Assembly (NCBI RefSeq): GCF_001043915.1
Contig: NZ_LABX01000061.1
Location: 1-32,783 of the forward strand
Reading direction: 5' to 3'
Length of the DNA: 32,783 nt
Origin: Methylobacterium aquaticum
GTDB lineage: Bacteria > Pseudomonadota > Alphaproteobacteria > Rhizobiales > Beijerinckiaceae
Position numbers and translations under genes: made by a program
The notes under the pieces: generated by a model
What the model saw: only the letters and a program-made list of their open reading frames with translations
What the model was told of the DNA's origin: nothing
The model's database searches: none
Part shown: piece after piece, positions 15,822 through 27,066 of the stretch
How positions within the stretch are numbered: the first letter of the stretch is position 1
Layout: every line of letters begins with the position of its first letter

Positions 15822-16562
15822 TCAGCGTTCGGGTATCGCCGCTGCGGGCGGGGGCGCTTTCGCGCCCGACTTGGGCGCGGGCTTCTGACGCTGATCCCAC
15901 ATCACGTATCCAGCCGGCGGGTCGTACTCGTGCGGACGCATGACGGAAGCTTGCCCTTCCGCGGTGACGAGGCCCAGAAAGAGTGCCCTCTCGATATGCT
16001 CCCGGTTGAGCGCGATCTTGTGCGGCGTGTGCGACAGGATGTGCTGCGAGTGAGTCCGGCCCGGGGGGCTGACGCTGACGAGCTTCTTCTTCGGGAAGCG
16101 CCTCGCAAATAGCCCCGCGGTGGCCGCTTGGTCCGTATCTGCCGTCAGAAGATATGCAGTATCCATGACGTCCTGTACGGCATCGTCATAGACGCTGAGT
16201 GCGAGATTGATGTCTGTGGCCTTCTCGGTTGGCTTCTGCCAAATGGAACCGCAGCCCCTGCACTTGGCGTCCTCTTTGCTGAAGTGCCCGAGGATGGTCT
16301 CGACACCGACCAGCTTGAGGGCTCGAACCAGCCTTTCGTGGCGGATTTTCTTGCTGTGGTCGCCCGGGTAATAGGCCGTGCAGAACACGACGCGGACGAG
16401 TTCCTCCGACTGACGCGGGATGATGGATTCCCCCAGCTTCCAGAAGTTGCACCATTTCAGGAACGGCTCTCCTAAGTCATTGACAGAATGGTATAAATTG
16501 AAGCCGTCGATATAGAGTGCAGCCCGAATTCTGGATTTTCCCGCTTGACTATCCAGCCCCAT
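15822..16562 (-). CDS. NYN-domain (PIN-like) putative ribonuclease
   Basis: A 246-aa leftward gene between two copper blocks, tail to tail with the DUF411 gene (13-bp gap). It has the NYN/LabA-like signatures: AALYIDGFNLYHSV with D19 and N22, KATDINLALSVYDDA with D117, and YLLTADTD with D142 and D144. These acidic residues form the Mg-dependent nuclease centre of the PIN-like fold. An insert with CRGCG (C101, C104) could be half of a metal-binding knuckle. The C-terminal 30 residues are Pro/Ala/Lys-rich and disordered. NYN proteins are mostly RNases of unknown target. It has no evident link to copper; it may be cargo of a separate insertion. Third-position composition is somewhat less GC-biased than in the flanking metal genes. 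Confidence 0.88.
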   Translation of the reverse strand: MGLDSQAGKSRIRAALYIDGFNLYHSVNDLGEPFLKWCNFWKLGESIIPRQSEELVRVVFCTAYYPGDHSKKIRHERLVRALKLVGVETILGHFSKEDAKCRGCGSIWQKPTEKATDINLALSVYDDAVQDVMDTAYLLTADTDQAATAGLFARRFPKKKLVSVSPPGRTHSQHILSHTPHKIALNREHIERALFLGLVTAEGQASVMRPHEYDPPAGYVMWDQRQKPAPKSGAKAPPPAAAIPER

Positions 16563-16629
16563 GCACTCATATCCGATCCGTCAACGCTGAACGGTGCGCC
16601 GTCAGCAACCCATGGGCTCCGGCCCGTGT

Positions 16630-16659
16630 GAAGCCCGTAGGCTCAGGCCTGCGGGCTTC
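16630..16659 (+). terminator. Strong orphan hairpin, terminator-like
   Basis: A 13-bp stem (16630-16642 with 16647-16659), all Watson-Crick except one T-G pair, closed by a TCAG tetraloop and followed by TTGGTTT. It reads as a rightward rho-independent terminator, yet no rightward gene ends before it. It may insulate the copZ promoter from upstream transcription or end a small RNA. Confidence 0.55.
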
Positions 16660-16847
16660 TTGGTTTCCGAGGCTGTTCTATTCTGAGTTCGCCTCTCTGG
16701 GTACTGTGTTTTTCCCCTCACCGATCCGCTGAGCGAAACCGGAAGGGCATGCGCCATTCCCTGCCAAATCGGACAAATTTCAGGCCCCGACGTCAGTTGA
16801 GATGTCACGTGCCGACGATAATCAGACCCACCATATGGGATTGTCCC

Positions 16848-16869
16848 TTGACCTTCCCATGATGGGAAG
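16848..16869 (+). promoter_or_regulatory. CueR/HmrR-type copper promoter 2 (copZ)
   Basis: TTGACC (16848-16853) as -35 leads into a perfect 17-bp dyad CTTCCCAT-G-ATGGGAAG (16853-16869). A 19-bp spacer puts the -10 near 16873-16878 (CATCTG). The plan is the same as for promoter 1 and for E. coli copA, so a copper-sensing MerR protein should activate copZ here. Confidence 0.75.
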
Positions 16870-16906
16870 CCCCATCTGGGTGTGACGCCATCCAAGGGAG
16901 TGCGTC

Positions 16907-17119
16907 ATGCATCGCTTCAAGGTCGAGAAGATGGGCTGCGGCGGCTGCGCCAAGTCGGTGACCCGCGCAGTCCTCGGCATCGAGCCGAACGCCCGGGTCG
17001 AGGTCGAGCTCGGAGCCAAGCTCGTGACCGTGTCGGATGCCGCCGGCCCGGCGGACCGGATCGCCCAAGCCATCGCCGCGGCGGGCTTCCCGGCCGAGCC
17101 GCTGCTCGCGGCGGCTTGA
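16907..17119 (+). CDS. copZ: Copper chaperone CopZ-like HMA protein
   Basis: A 70-aa single heavy-metal-associated domain. The metal site MGCGGCAKSV has C11 and C14; the ferredoxin-like fold continues through VEVELGAKLVTVSD to the conserved IAAAGFPAEPL. AGGGAG ends 6 bp before the ATG. It would carry Cu(I) in the cytoplasm to the P-type ATPase or sensor. The CueR-type promoter directly upstream supports copper induction. The partner ATPase in this window lacks its own HMA domain, so CopZ may supply that function in trans. Confidence 0.93.
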   Translation: MHRFKVEKMGCGGCAKSVTRAVLGIEPNARVEVELGAKLVTVSDAAGPADRIAQAIAAAGFPAEPLLAAA

Positions 17120-17211
17120 AACGCCGCGACGGCAACCAAACCTGCCTGCAGGCATTCACGTCTCAACGGCGGACATAGTCCCGCCACCGGAATCGGTGTA
17201 AGCCAGAACTC

Positions 17212-17685
17212 ATGAGCCTCGACCGGCAAATCGTGCGCCTGATGGCGGCGATGATCCTCGCGATCATCGCCTACGTCGTGCCGTCCGCCGTCCAGGCCCA
17301 CGAGGGGCACGCGCACCACGGCCACCACGCCGCGGCGCAGCCGAAGTTCGCCCCGTCGCCGGCGCCCAAGGCCGTCGCGCCCACGGTCTCCGCGGCGCCC
17401 AAGGTCGCCGTCCGGGCCGTAATGTCGGCATGGGCCAGGGTCGCGCTCGCCCCGACCACGGTCGACGGCGCGCGCATCGAGCCGGAACAGGACAAGTGCT
17501 GCCCGGTCGGCTGCAAGACTCGCTGCTGCGGGACGATGGCCTGCTGCGCCACCGGCGTCCTGTCCGGGCCCTATGCCCTGTCGCCGGCCCTGTTCCGGAC
17601 CGTCACGCTGATCCCGCGCGACGTCGCCGGCCGTTCGGGCGCCGACCCCGAGGCCCTGCCCAAGCCCCCACGAACCCTCGCGTGA
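17212..17685 (+). CDS. Exported Cys/His-rich putative copper-binding protein
   Basis: A 157-aa protein with a signal peptide (cleavage after VQA, residue 29). The mature N-terminus is His-rich (HEGHAHHGHHAA), followed by a Pro/Ala/Lys spacer and a compact cysteine knot KCCPVGCKTRCCGTMACC with seven cysteines at 96-112. The tail reads DPEALPKPPRTLA, echoing the PPLPEPPRA end of the protein at 9675-10136, so the two look like divergent members of one family of periplasmic copper binders. No enzyme motif is seen. It lies 92 bp after copZ and is probably in the same copper-induced operon. The Shine-Dalgarno before ATG 17212 is weak; later internal ATGs (residues 11 and 14) are possible starts. 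Confidence 0.75.
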   Translation: MSLDRQIVRLMAAMILAIIAYVVPSAVQAHEGHAHHGHHAAAQPKFAPSPAPKAVAPTVSAAPKVAVRAVMSAWARVALAPTTVDGARIEPEQDKCCPVGCKTRCCGTMACCATGVLSGPYALSPALFRTVTLIPRDVAGRSGADPEALPKPPRTLA

Positions 17686-17691
17686 AGTAGG

Positions 17692-17708
17692 GCGCGCCTG
17701 AGGCGCGC
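17692..17708. repeat. Intercistronic GC hairpin
   Basis: A perfect 7-bp stem GCGCGCC/GGCGCGC with a TGA loop, just after the Cys/His-rich gene and before the second adaptor gene. There is no T tract. It resembles the hairpin at 10147-10164, which also follows a Cys-rich gene and precedes RND-associated genes; both may modulate transcript stability. Confidence 0.4.
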
Positions 17709-17770
17709 GACGCCCGGAGTGCGCCCGAGAACGGCGCCGTCCGGACTTCCCGACGCGAGGATTCCTGTTC

Positions 17771-19504
17771 ATGTCGACCCGTTTTGCCGCCGCCCTGCGC
17801 GCGGTGGCGCTGCTTGCCGCCGTCCTGGCGGGGCCGGCGCTCGCCCACGAGGGGCACGACCACGGCGCCGCCCAGCCCCCTGTCTCGAAGACCATCGCCC
17901 CGCGCGGCGAGGCGCTCTCGGACGCCTTCGAGCTCGTCGCCATTCCGCGCGACGGGACCCTGACGCTGTTCCTCGACCACTTCCGGACGAACGAGCCGGT
18001 GCCCGGCGCGACCATCGAGGTCGAAACGCCCGACGGTCCCAGGGTCGCGACCGCCATGGCCGACGGCGGCTACGCGCTGCCGGCCCCGTGGCTATCGAAG
18101 CCTGGCCGGCACGATCTCGTGGCGACCGTCACGGCCGGGGACGCGGTCGATGTGCTGACCGTGGCGGTCACCGTGCCCGACCCGAAGGTCGCCGCGGCCG
18201 CGGCGCCTGCCATGCCGGCCCCGGCTCAGGCTGCCTTGGCACGCGTCTCCAAGGTCGCCCACGACGTCCGGGAGCGGCTGACGGCCAAGGACCCGACGTT
18301 GGCGGCCGCGATCGCCGCCGCCTTCCTGCTCGGCGTCCTCGTGACGGCGCTCGCGCGCGGTCGACGGGGGGCGCCGGCGGTGGCCTTGCTCGCCATCGGC
18401 ATCACCCTCGTCCTCGGCACCGCCGCCTTCGCGCACGGCGACGAGGACCATGACGCCCCCGTGCAGGGAGCCGCCCTGATCGAGCCGCGAGCCCCCGGCT
18501 CCTCCGACCTCGCGCAGCGCCTGCCCGACGGCTCCGTGTTCGTGCCGAAGCCCACGCAGCGCCTGCTGGTCCTGCGCACCACCATGACGGAGCAGGGCAG
18601 CTTCCACCGTTCGGTCGAGCTGCCCGGGCGCATCATCCCGGACCCGAACGCCAGCGGCGTCGTCCAGTCCTCGGTCGGCGGCCGCCTCTCGCCGCCCCCG
18701 TCCGGCCTGTTCCCGCGCCTCGGTACCAAGGTGCGCAAGGGTGACGTGCTCGCCACCGTGACGCCCCCGGTGCAGGCGGTCGACGTCTCCGACATGCGCC
18801 AGCGCCAGGGCGAACTCGACCAGCAGATCGCGATCGTCGAGCGCCGGGTCGAGCGCTACCGGAAGCTCGCGATCACCGGTGCCGTCGCCCAGACCCAGCT
18901 CGACGACGCCCAGGCCGAGCTGACCGGCCTGCACGACCGCCGCGCCGCCCTCGACAAGATCCGGCAGCAGCCCGAGACCCTGGTCTCGCCCGTCGACGGC
19001 GTGGTGGCGCAGGCGACCGCGGTGGCCGGCCAGATGGCCGCGCCCGGGGCCATGGTCTTCCAGATCGTCGACCCGAACCGCCTCTGGGTCGAGGCGCTGA
19101 GCTTCGACGCCCTGACCGCGGCCCAAAACGCCACGGCGCGGCTCGCCGACGGACGCACGCTGAAGCTCGCCTACCAGGGCACGGGCCTCGCGGACCGCAA
19201 CCAGGCAATCCCGGTGCAGTTCGCGGTGCAGGGCGACGCCACCGGCCTGCGGGTCGGCCAGTTCGTCACGGTGCTGGCCGGGACGGACACCGAGCAGTCC
19301 GGCTTGGCGCTGCCGCGCGCGGCCGTCGTGCGCACCGGCAACGGGCAGGACGTCGTCTACGAGCACACCACCGCCGAGCGCTTCGAGGCCCGGCCCGTGC
19401 GGGTCGAGCCGCTCGACGGCGGCCGCGTGCTGGTCGCCGAGGGGATCGGACCCGGCAAGCGGGTGGTGACCCAGGGCGCCGAACTCCTCGACCAGGTGCG
19501 CTGA
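17771..19504 (+). CDS. RND periplasmic adaptor with extra N-terminal domain (Czc-like)
   Basis: A 577-aa adaptor, much longer than the usual 350-420. Residues 1-25 are a signal peptide, then a HEGHDHG metal-binding-like start. Residues 50-150 form a beta-sandwich similar to FixH/YtkA-type domains. Two hydrophobic segments follow (about 175-196 and 203-221), the second ending [13 protein letters not shown], which looks like another signal-cleavage and His/Asp site. The canonical adaptor begins near 240: [23 protein letters not shown], a coiled-coil hairpin (about 335-400), [16 protein letters not shown] and a beta-barrel. It pairs with the RND pump 13 bp downstream. The N-terminal half reads like a former separate membrane-anchored protein fused to the adaptor. 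Confidence 0.9.
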   Translation: MSTRFAAALRAVALLAAVLAGPALAHEGHDHGAAQPPVSKTIAPRGEALSDAFELVAIPRDGTLTLFLDHFRTNEPVPGATIEVETPDGPRVATAMADGGYALPAPWLSKPGRHDLVATVTAGDAVDVLTVAVTVPDPKVAAAAAPAMPAPAQAALARVSKVAHDVRERLTAKDPTLAAAIAAAFLLGVLVTALARGRRGAPAVALLAIGITLVLGTAAFAHGDEDHDAPVQGAALIEPRAPGSSDLAQRLPDGSVFVPKPTQRLLVLRTTMTEQGSFHRSVELPGRIIPDPNASGVVQSSVGGRLSPPPSGLFPRLGTKVRKGDVLATVTPPVQAVDVSDMRQRQGELDQQIAIVERRVERYRKLAITGAVAQTQLDDAQAELTGLHDRRAALDKIRQQPETLVSPVDGVVAQATAVAGQMAAPGAMVFQIVDPNRLWVEALSFDALTAAQNATARLADGRTLKLAYQGTGLADRNQAIPVQFAVQGDATGLRVGQFVTVLAGTDTEQSGLALPRAAVVRTGNGQDVVYEHTTAERFEARPVRVEPLDGGRVLVAEGIGPGKRVVTQGAELLDQVR

Positions 19505-19517
19505 GGAGGGCCGCCCG

Positions 19518-22500
19518 ATGTTCACCTTCCTCGTCAGCCAGTCGGTCCGCAACCGCCTGCTCGTCCTCGCCATGGCCACGGTGCTGGTGCTCTTCGGCGC
19601 TTTCACCGCGACCAAGCTGCCGGTCGACGTCTTCCCCGACCTCAACAAGCCGACCGTCACCATCATGACGGAGGCCGAAGGGTATGCGCCCCAGGAGGTC
19701 GAGCAGCTCGTCACCTATCCCATCGAGACCCGGATGAACGGTCTGCCCGGCGTGACCCGAGTGCGCTCGGTCTCGGGCGTGGGCCTGTCCATCACCTACG
19801 TCGAGTTCGACTGGGGCACGGACATCTATCGCAACCGCCAGCAGGTCGCCGAGCGGCTGTCCCTTGTGCAGGACCAGCTTCCGCGGGGCGTGACCCCGGT
19901 CATGGGGCCGATCTCCTCCATCATGGGGCAGATCCTGCTGGTGGCGGTGACCAGCGAGACGGCGAGCCCGATGCAGGTGCGCGAGGTCGCCGACTTCACC
20001 ATCCGGCCCCGGCTCCTCACCATTCCGGGCGTGGCGCAGGTCATCCCCATTGGGGGCGAGGTGCGCCAGTTCCGGGTCAGCCCGAACCCGGCCGCCATGC
20101 GCTCGCTCGGGGTGACGAACGCCCAGCTTGAGACGGCGCTGGCGCAGTTCGGCACCAATGCCGGCGGCGGCTTCACCGACCAGCATTCCCGCGAGTACCT
20201 CATCCGGAACATCGGCCGGACCATGAGCCTCGACGACCTGCGCAACCTCGTGGTCGCGACGGTCGCCGACACGCCGGTCCACCTGCGCCAGGTGGCCGAG
20301 GTGTCCTTCGCCGCGAAGGTGAAGCGGGGCGACGCCGGGTACATGGCCAAGCCCTCGGTCATCGTCTCGGTCGAGAAGCAGCCCGACGTCGACACGGTGC
20401 GGCTGACTCGCAGCATCGAGACGGCCCTGAAGGAGATGTCGCCGACCCTGCCGGCTGGCATCAGGGCGGACCAAGTCCTGTTCCGGCAGGCCGACTTCAT
20501 CGAGACCTCGATCCGCAACGTCGAGCGCGTCCTCGTCGAGGCCGTGCTGGTGGTGGCGGTGGTGCTGTTCGCCTTCCTGCTGAACCTGCGCACCACGGCG
20601 ATCTCGCTGCTCGCCATCCCGGTCTCGGTGCTCACGACCGCGGTGGTGTTCCACCTGTTCGGGCTGTCGATCAACACGATGACGCTCGGGGGCTTAGCCA
20701 TCGCCATCGGCGAGCTCGTCGACGACGCGGTGGTCGACGTCGAGAACATCTACCGGCGGCTCGGCGAGAACCGGCGGGCCGGCAACCCGAAGCGCGTGTT
20801 CCAGGTGGTGGTCGAGGCCTCGAACGAGGTGCGCTCGGGCATCGTCTACGCGACGCTGATCATCATCCTGGTGTTCGTGCCGCTCTTCGCCCTCTCGGGC
20901 ATCGAGGGCCGGCTCTTCGCGCCCCTGGGGCAGGCCTACATCATCTCGATCCTGGCGAGCCTGCTCACCTCGATCACCCTGACGCCGGTGCTGGCGTCCC
21001 TGCTGCTGCCGGGCTTGAAGAACCTGGAGGAGCACGACAGCCGCTTCCTGAAGCTGCTCAAGCGCGGCAACGCCGCCCTCCTGCGGGTCGCCTTCCGCCA
21101 CAAGGGCCTGCTGGTCGGCACCGTCGCGGCGGCGGTGGTGGCCGCGGGCGTGGCCGCCTGGAACCTGCCGCGGGCCTTCCTGCCGCCGTTCAACGAGGGC
21201 TCGTTCACGGTCAACATGACCTTCAACCCGGGCATCTCGCTCGCCGAGAGCAACCGGGTCGGGCTGATCGCCGAGAAGCTGCTCTTGGACATCCCGGGCG
21301 TGAAGGCGGTGGGCCGCCGGACCGGGCGGGCCGAGCTCGACGAGCACGCCGAGGGCGTCCACTCGTCCGAGATCGAGGTGGCGCTCGACGAAGGCGCCAA
21401 GCGTCCGAAGGAGGCGCTCGTCGCCGACATCCGCGGGCGCCTCGCGGCCCTGCCGGTGGCGGTCAACGTCGGCCAGCCGATCTCGCACCGGCTCGACCAC
21501 ATGCTCTCGGGCGTGCGGGCCGAGATCGCCCTCAAGGTGTTCGGCGAGGACCTCGACGCCCTGCGGCGGGTCGCCAACTCCCTGCGCGACCGGATGGCCG
21601 CGATCCCGGGCCTCGTCGACCTGCAGGTCGAGCGGCAGGTGCGCATCCCGCAGCTGGAGGTGCGCGTCGACTACACCCGGGCCGCCCTTTACGGCGTGCA
21701 GCCGGCGGCGGTCGTCGAGCAGATCAGCCGCCTCTCGAACGGCCGCGTGGTCTCGACGGTGGTCGACGGCGTGCGCCGCTTCGACGTGGTCCTGCGCCTC
21801 TCGGAGAACCGCCGGACCACGACGGGCCTTGGAGATCTCCTGCTGGAGACGCCCTCGGGCTGGGTGCCGGCGCGGCAGGTCGCCGACATCCGCGAGACCG
21901 ACGGGCCGAACCAGATCCTGCGCGAGAACGCCCGCCGCCGCATCGTCGTCCAGGCCAACACCAACGGCGAGGGCGACATGGGCACCATCGTGGCGGCCAT
22001 CCGCGAGGCCGTGGCGAAGGAGCCGCTGCCGCCCGGCTTCTTCACCAGCCTGGAGGGCACCTTCCAGGCGCAGGAGGAGGCGAGCCGGACCATCGCGGCG
22101 CTCTCGGCGCTGTCCTTGGCCCTGGTCTTCGCCATCCTCTACAGCCGATACCGCTCGGCCGCGCTGGCGCTCATCATCATGGGCAACGTGCCGCTCGCGC
22201 TCATCGGCTCGGTGGCGGCGCTGTGGCTGGTCGGGCAGCCCCTGTCGGTGGCGTCGATGATCGGCTTCATCACGCTGACCGGCATCGCTGCGCGCAACGG
22301 CATCCTCAAGATCAGCCACTACCTGAACCTGTCGCTGCACGAGGGGGTGCCGTTCGGGCCTGACCTCGTCATCCGCGGCAGCCTGGAGCGGCTGACACCC
22401 GTGCTGATGACAGCGCTCTCGGCCGGTGTCGCCCTGGTACCGCTGCTCTACGACGCGGCGAGCCCGGGCAAGGAGATCCTGCACCCGGTGGCGGTGACGA

Positions 22501-22667
22501 TCTTCGGCGGCCTCGTCAGCGCGACGCTGCTCGACACCTTCCTGACCCCCGTCCTGTTCCTGCGCTTCGGACGCAAGCCGCTGGAGCGGCTGCGCGCCCT
22601 CCACGCCGAGGCGCCGGCCCACCCATCCCCGGACGGCGCGCGCCCGCGCCCGGCCGAGGCCTACTGA
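19518..22667 (+). CDS. Heavy-metal RND efflux pump (CzcA family)
   Basis: A 1049-aa RND pump preceded by GAGGAGG. Helix 4 carries [19 protein letters not shown] (about 397-415) with acidic residues E399, D402, D403, D407 and E409. This differs from the CusA pattern and lacks the three CusA methionines, so a divalent metal (Zn, Co, Cd or Ni) or a different copper route is more likely than monovalent Cu/Ag. Other family marks are [16 protein letters not shown] near the N-terminus and [18 protein letters not shown] in the porter domain. The co-encoded adaptor is just upstream. Substrate cannot be fixed from sequence; the surrounding copper genes leave copper possible. Expression is probably linked to the copZ promoter. 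Confidence 0.93.
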   Translation: MFTFLVSQSVRNRLLVLAMATVLVLFGAFTATKLPVDVFPDLNKPTVTIMTEAEGYAPQEVEQLVTYPIETRMNGLPGVTRVRSVSGVGLSITYVEFDWGTDIYRNRQQVAERLSLVQDQLPRGVTPVMGPISSIMGQILLVAVTSETASPMQVREVADFTIRPRLLTIPGVAQVIPIGGEVRQFRVSPNPAAMRSLGVTNAQLETALAQFGTNAGGGFTDQHSREYLIRNIGRTMSLDDLRNLVVATVADTPVHLRQVAEVSFAAKVKRGDAGYMAKPSVIVSVEKQPDVDTVRLTRSIETALKEMSPTLPAGIRADQVLFRQADFIETSIRNVERVLVEAVLVVAVVLFAFLLNLRTTAISLLAIPVSVLTTAVVFHLFGLSINTMTLGGLAIAIGELVDDAVVDVENIYRRLGENRRAGNPKRVFQVVVEASNEVRSGIVYATLIIILVFVPLFALSGIEGRLFAPLGQAYIISILASLLTSITLTPVLASLLLPGLKNLEEHDSRFLKLLKRGNAALLRVAFRHKGLLVGTVAAAVVAAGVAAWNLPRAFLPPFNEGSFTVNMTFNPGISLAESNRVGLIAEKLLLDIPGVKAVGRRTGRAELDEHAEGVHSSEIEVALDEGAKRPKEALVADIRGRLAALPVAVNVGQPISHRLDHMLSGVRAEIALKVFGEDLDALRRVANSLRDRMAAIPGLVDLQVERQVRIPQLEVRVDYTRAALYGVQPAAVVEQISRLSNGRVVSTVVDGVRRFDVVLRLSENRRTTTGLGDLLLETPSGWVPARQVADIRETDGPNQILRENARRRIVVQANTNGEGDMGTIVAAIREAVAKEPLPPGFFTSLEGTFQAQEEASRTIAALSALSLALVFAILYSRYRSAALALIIMGNVPLALIGSVAALWLVGQPLSVASMIGFITLTGIAARNGILKISHYLNLSLHEGVPFGPDLVIRGSLERLTPVLMTALSAGVALVPLLYDAASPGKEILHPVAVTIFGGLVSATLLDTFLTPVLFLRFGRKPLERLRALHAEAPAHPSPDGARPRPAEAY

Positions 22668-22688
22668 ACCCCGAGAGGAGACCTGAGC

Positions 22689-23054
22689 ATGATCATACCG
22701 CGAGTGACCCTGGTCGCCGGCCTGCTCGCCGCCACGACCGTGTGTGCCCACGAGACCTCCGGCCAGCACGGCGGCCGGGTGGCGGACGCCGGCAAGTTCC
22801 ACGTCGAGCTCGTCGCCAAGGGCGAGACCGTCGACGTGTTCGTGTCCGACGAGGGCCAGAAGCCAGTCCCGGCCACGGGCTTCAAGGGCACGGCCATCCT
22901 GGTCGTCGGCGGCAAGCCGACCCGCGTGCCCCTGGAGCCCGCCAACGGCAACCGCCTGACCGGCAAGGCCGCGGCGGCCCTCGGCGACAGCCCGAAGGGA
23001 GCCGTGCAGCTCACCGGCCCCGACGGCGCCACCGCCAGCGGCAAGTTCAACTGA
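22689..23054 (+). CDS. Small exported protein of RND metal-efflux loci
   Basis: A 121-aa protein with a short signal peptide (cleavage near CAHE, about 20). The mature start [22 protein letters not shown] is followed by alternating strands [18 protein letters not shown] and [18 protein letters not shown], giving an all-beta domain. Similar small proteins starting HGGxVxxAGxxHxELV occur beside heavy-metal RND genes. No firm function is known to me; a periplasmic metal-binding accessory or CusF-like role is an inference. AGGAG lies upstream, and the gene begins 21 bp after the pump gene, so it is co-transcribed. Confidence 0.85.
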   Translation: MIIPRVTLVAGLLAATTVCAHETSGQHGGRVADAGKFHVELVAKGETVDVFVSDEGQKPVPATGFKGTAILVVGGKPTRVPLEPANGNRLTGKAAAALGDSPKGAVQLTGPDGATASGKFN

Positions 23055-23080
23055 CCCCGCGCACCAGGAAGAATCCTCCG

Positions 23081-23479
23081 ATGAAGATCCTGCCCTCGAC
23101 CCTCGCCGTCGCGGCCCTGGCCCTCGGTCTCTCGGGCATCGCCCTGGCGCACGAGGCCCACGACCATGCCGGGCATGCCGGGCACGACCACGCCGCGATG
23201 ACGGCGACGGACAAGGCGGACACGCCGGCCACGAAGGCGTTCCGGGACGTCGGCGCCGAGATGCACCGGGACATGGACATCCGCTACTCGAACGACGTCG
23301 ACGTCGACTTCGTGCGCGGCATGATCCCCCACCACAAGGGCGCCGTCGCCATGGCCAAGGTCGCCCTCCGGTATTCCAAGGACCCCGAGATCCGGAAGCT
23401 GGCCGAGGAGATCATCAAGGCCCAGGACGTCGAGATCGCCCAGATGGAGGCCTTCCTCAAGAAGAAGGGCACCCAGTGA
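23081..23479 (+). CDS. DUF305 exported protein (CopM-like), copy 1
   Basis: A 132-aa protein starting at ATG 23081, ten bases after AGGAAG. The signal peptide ends ALA before [17 protein letters not shown], a His-rich metal-binding stretch. The DUF305 ferritin-like helical domain follows: [20 protein letters not shown] (about 77-96) and [16 protein letters not shown]. The His-His and Met residues in [13 protein letters not shown] are conserved in the family, which includes cyanobacterial CopM, a periplasmic Cu(I)-binding protein. Likely a periplasmic copper binder at the end of the copZ-RND transcription unit. Confidence 0.9.
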   Translation: MKILPSTLAVAALALGLSGIALAHEAHDHAGHAGHDHAAMTATDKADTPATKAFRDVGAEMHRDMDIRYSNDVDVDFVRGMIPHHKGAVAMAKVALRYSKDPEIRKLAEEIIKAQDVEIAQMEAFLKKKGTQ

Positions 23480-23659
23480 GGTCGCCCTCGCGCTGGTAGA
23501 CGGCGCTCCCAAATCCGTGATCGTCCAGAGTATTTATTTCTGAACGCTTCGCGGATTGGGGAGTTTGATATCCAGGTTATAGCTAGCTGGTCGAGTTAAT
23601 ACTTTATCAGATCTCTAGTTGTGCCCATATCTCCCAATAAAGCCGCGATGGAGACCAGA
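23480..23659 (+). promoter_or_regulatory. AT-rich leader with probable promoter for the copper-storage gene
   Basis: About 23525-23640 is strikingly AT-rich for this window, with runs such as TATTTATTTC and TTAATACTTTATC. TTATAG-N17-TACTTT around 23577-23605 is one possible sigma-70-like pair, though weak. No CueR-type dyad is seen. The stretch marks a new transcription unit and possibly an insertion scar. Confidence 0.4.
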
Positions 23660-23992
23660 ATGAGCCACGTGTCGAGCGAGATGCAATCCTGCATCGACGA
23701 GTGCCTGCGCTGCTACCAGACTTGCCTGGGCATGGCCTCGAACCACTGCCTGCCGGCCGGCGGCAAGCACGTCGAGCCGGGCCATTTCCGCCTGATGATG
23801 GCTTGCGCGGAGATGTGCCGGACCTCGGCGCACTTCATGCTGATCGGCACCCCCGAGCACAAGCACACCTGCCTGGCCTGCGCCGAGGTCTGCGAGGCTT
23901 GCGCCAGGAGCTGCGAGCAGGTCGGCGACATGCAGGACTGCGTCGCGCAGTGCCGGGCCTGCGCCGAGAGCTGCCGGAAGATGGCCGCCTGA
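23660..23992 (+). CDS. Four-helix-bundle copper-storage protein (Csp, cytosolic Csp3-like)
   Basis: I take ATG 23660, six bases after GGAG; the longer in-frame start at 23621 lies in AT-rich leader. The product is 110 aa with no signal peptide, which fits the cytosolic Csp3 class rather than exported Csp1. Sixteen cysteines occur mostly as CxxxC pairs along helices: SCIDECLRCYQTC, ACAEMC, TCLACAEVCEACARSC, DCVAQCRACAESC. Histidines near the bundle mouth (HCLPAGGKHVEPGHF and EHKHTC) also fit. Csp proteins bind many Cu(I) ions inside the four-helix bundle and buffer cytosolic copper. The next gene encodes a DUF305 protein and then a copper ATPase. Confidence 0.93.
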   Translation: MSHVSSEMQSCIDECLRCYQTCLGMASNHCLPAGGKHVEPGHFRLMMACAEMCRTSAHFMLIGTPEHKHTCLACAEVCEACARSCEQVGDMQDCVAQCRACAESCRKMAA

Positions 23993-24048
23993 ACCCGACG
24001 CGGCGGCCTGGCCGGCCGCCCCCCGCCAACCAACCTGAGGAGGCAATC

Positions 24049-24531
24049 TTGTTCGTTCGCACCCTGACCCTCGCCGCGACCCTGGCGCTGGCCGGCACCG
24101 GGGCGGCCTTCGCCGCCGACCACGACCACGGCTCCATGCCGGGGCCCTCGTTCGAGCTTCCCGCGGCCTGCAAGGCGGCGTCGACCGCCAAGGAGGACTC
24201 GATGAAGGACATGCAGGGTCACATGTCCCAGGCCATGCAGGGCATGGGCGGCCAGATGACCGAGGCCCAGAAGGGCCTGCAGCAGGCCATGATGTCGATG
24301 AACGGTCCCATGATGCAGGGGATGATGGCCAAGGACGCCGACGTCGCCTGGATCTGCGCTATGATCCCGCACCACCAGGGCGCCATCGCCATGGCCCAGG
24401 TCGGCCTGAGGAACGGCGACAATCCCGAGGCGAAGAAGATCGCCGAGAAGACCATCCAGGAGCAGGAGAAGAGCATCAAGGAACTCACGTCCTGGCTCGA
24501 CAAGAACGCCCAGAAGGAAGGCCGCCAGTAA
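24049..24531 (+). CDS. DUF305 exported protein, copy 2
   Basis: There is no usable ATG; TTG 24049 lies five bases after GAGGAGG and gives a 160-aa product with a good signal peptide ([17 protein letters not shown]...AFAA). The mature protein begins DHDHGSMPG and has a Met-rich helix: [17 protein letters not shown] and [16 protein letters not shown]. The DUF305 core follows with [20 protein letters not shown] and an acidic-lysine helix. Compared with copy 1 it has more methionine and less histidine, favouring Cu(I) or Ag(I) in the periplasm. A longer frame starting at 23701 overlaps the Csp gene out of phase and is not real. Confidence 0.87.
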   Translation: MFVRTLTLAATLALAGTGAAFAADHDHGSMPGPSFELPAACKAASTAKEDSMKDMQGHMSQAMQGMGGQMTEAQKGLQQAMMSMNGPMMQGMMAKDADVAWICAMIPHHQGAIAMAQVGLRNGDNPEAKKIAEKTIQEQEKSIKELTSWLDKNAQKEGRQ

Positions 24532-24598
24532 GCCGCCGGCTGCCGTCGGGTCGCTCGTGGCCCGGCGGCGCCTCCTCGGCCATGCGGAAGGAGCGGTC

Positions 24599-27058
<2,460 letters not shown>

Positions 27059-27066
27059 GAGCCTCC

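Larger units (their letters stand above)
16563..16906. other. Regulatory gap between the NYN gene and copZ
   Basis: 344 bp without a convincing gene. Base composition is more even than in its surroundings. It holds a strong hairpin (16630-16659) and the second CueR-type promoter (16848 onward). The left part should include the leftward NYN promoter. A 71-codon rightward frame over 16517-16732 has no coding bias and overlaps the NYN 5-prime end. Confidence 0.6.

Noticed and set aside
16517..16732. A 71-codon rightward frame ahead of copZ
   Set aside because: No codon bias, overlaps the NYN gene start and runs through the strong hairpin.
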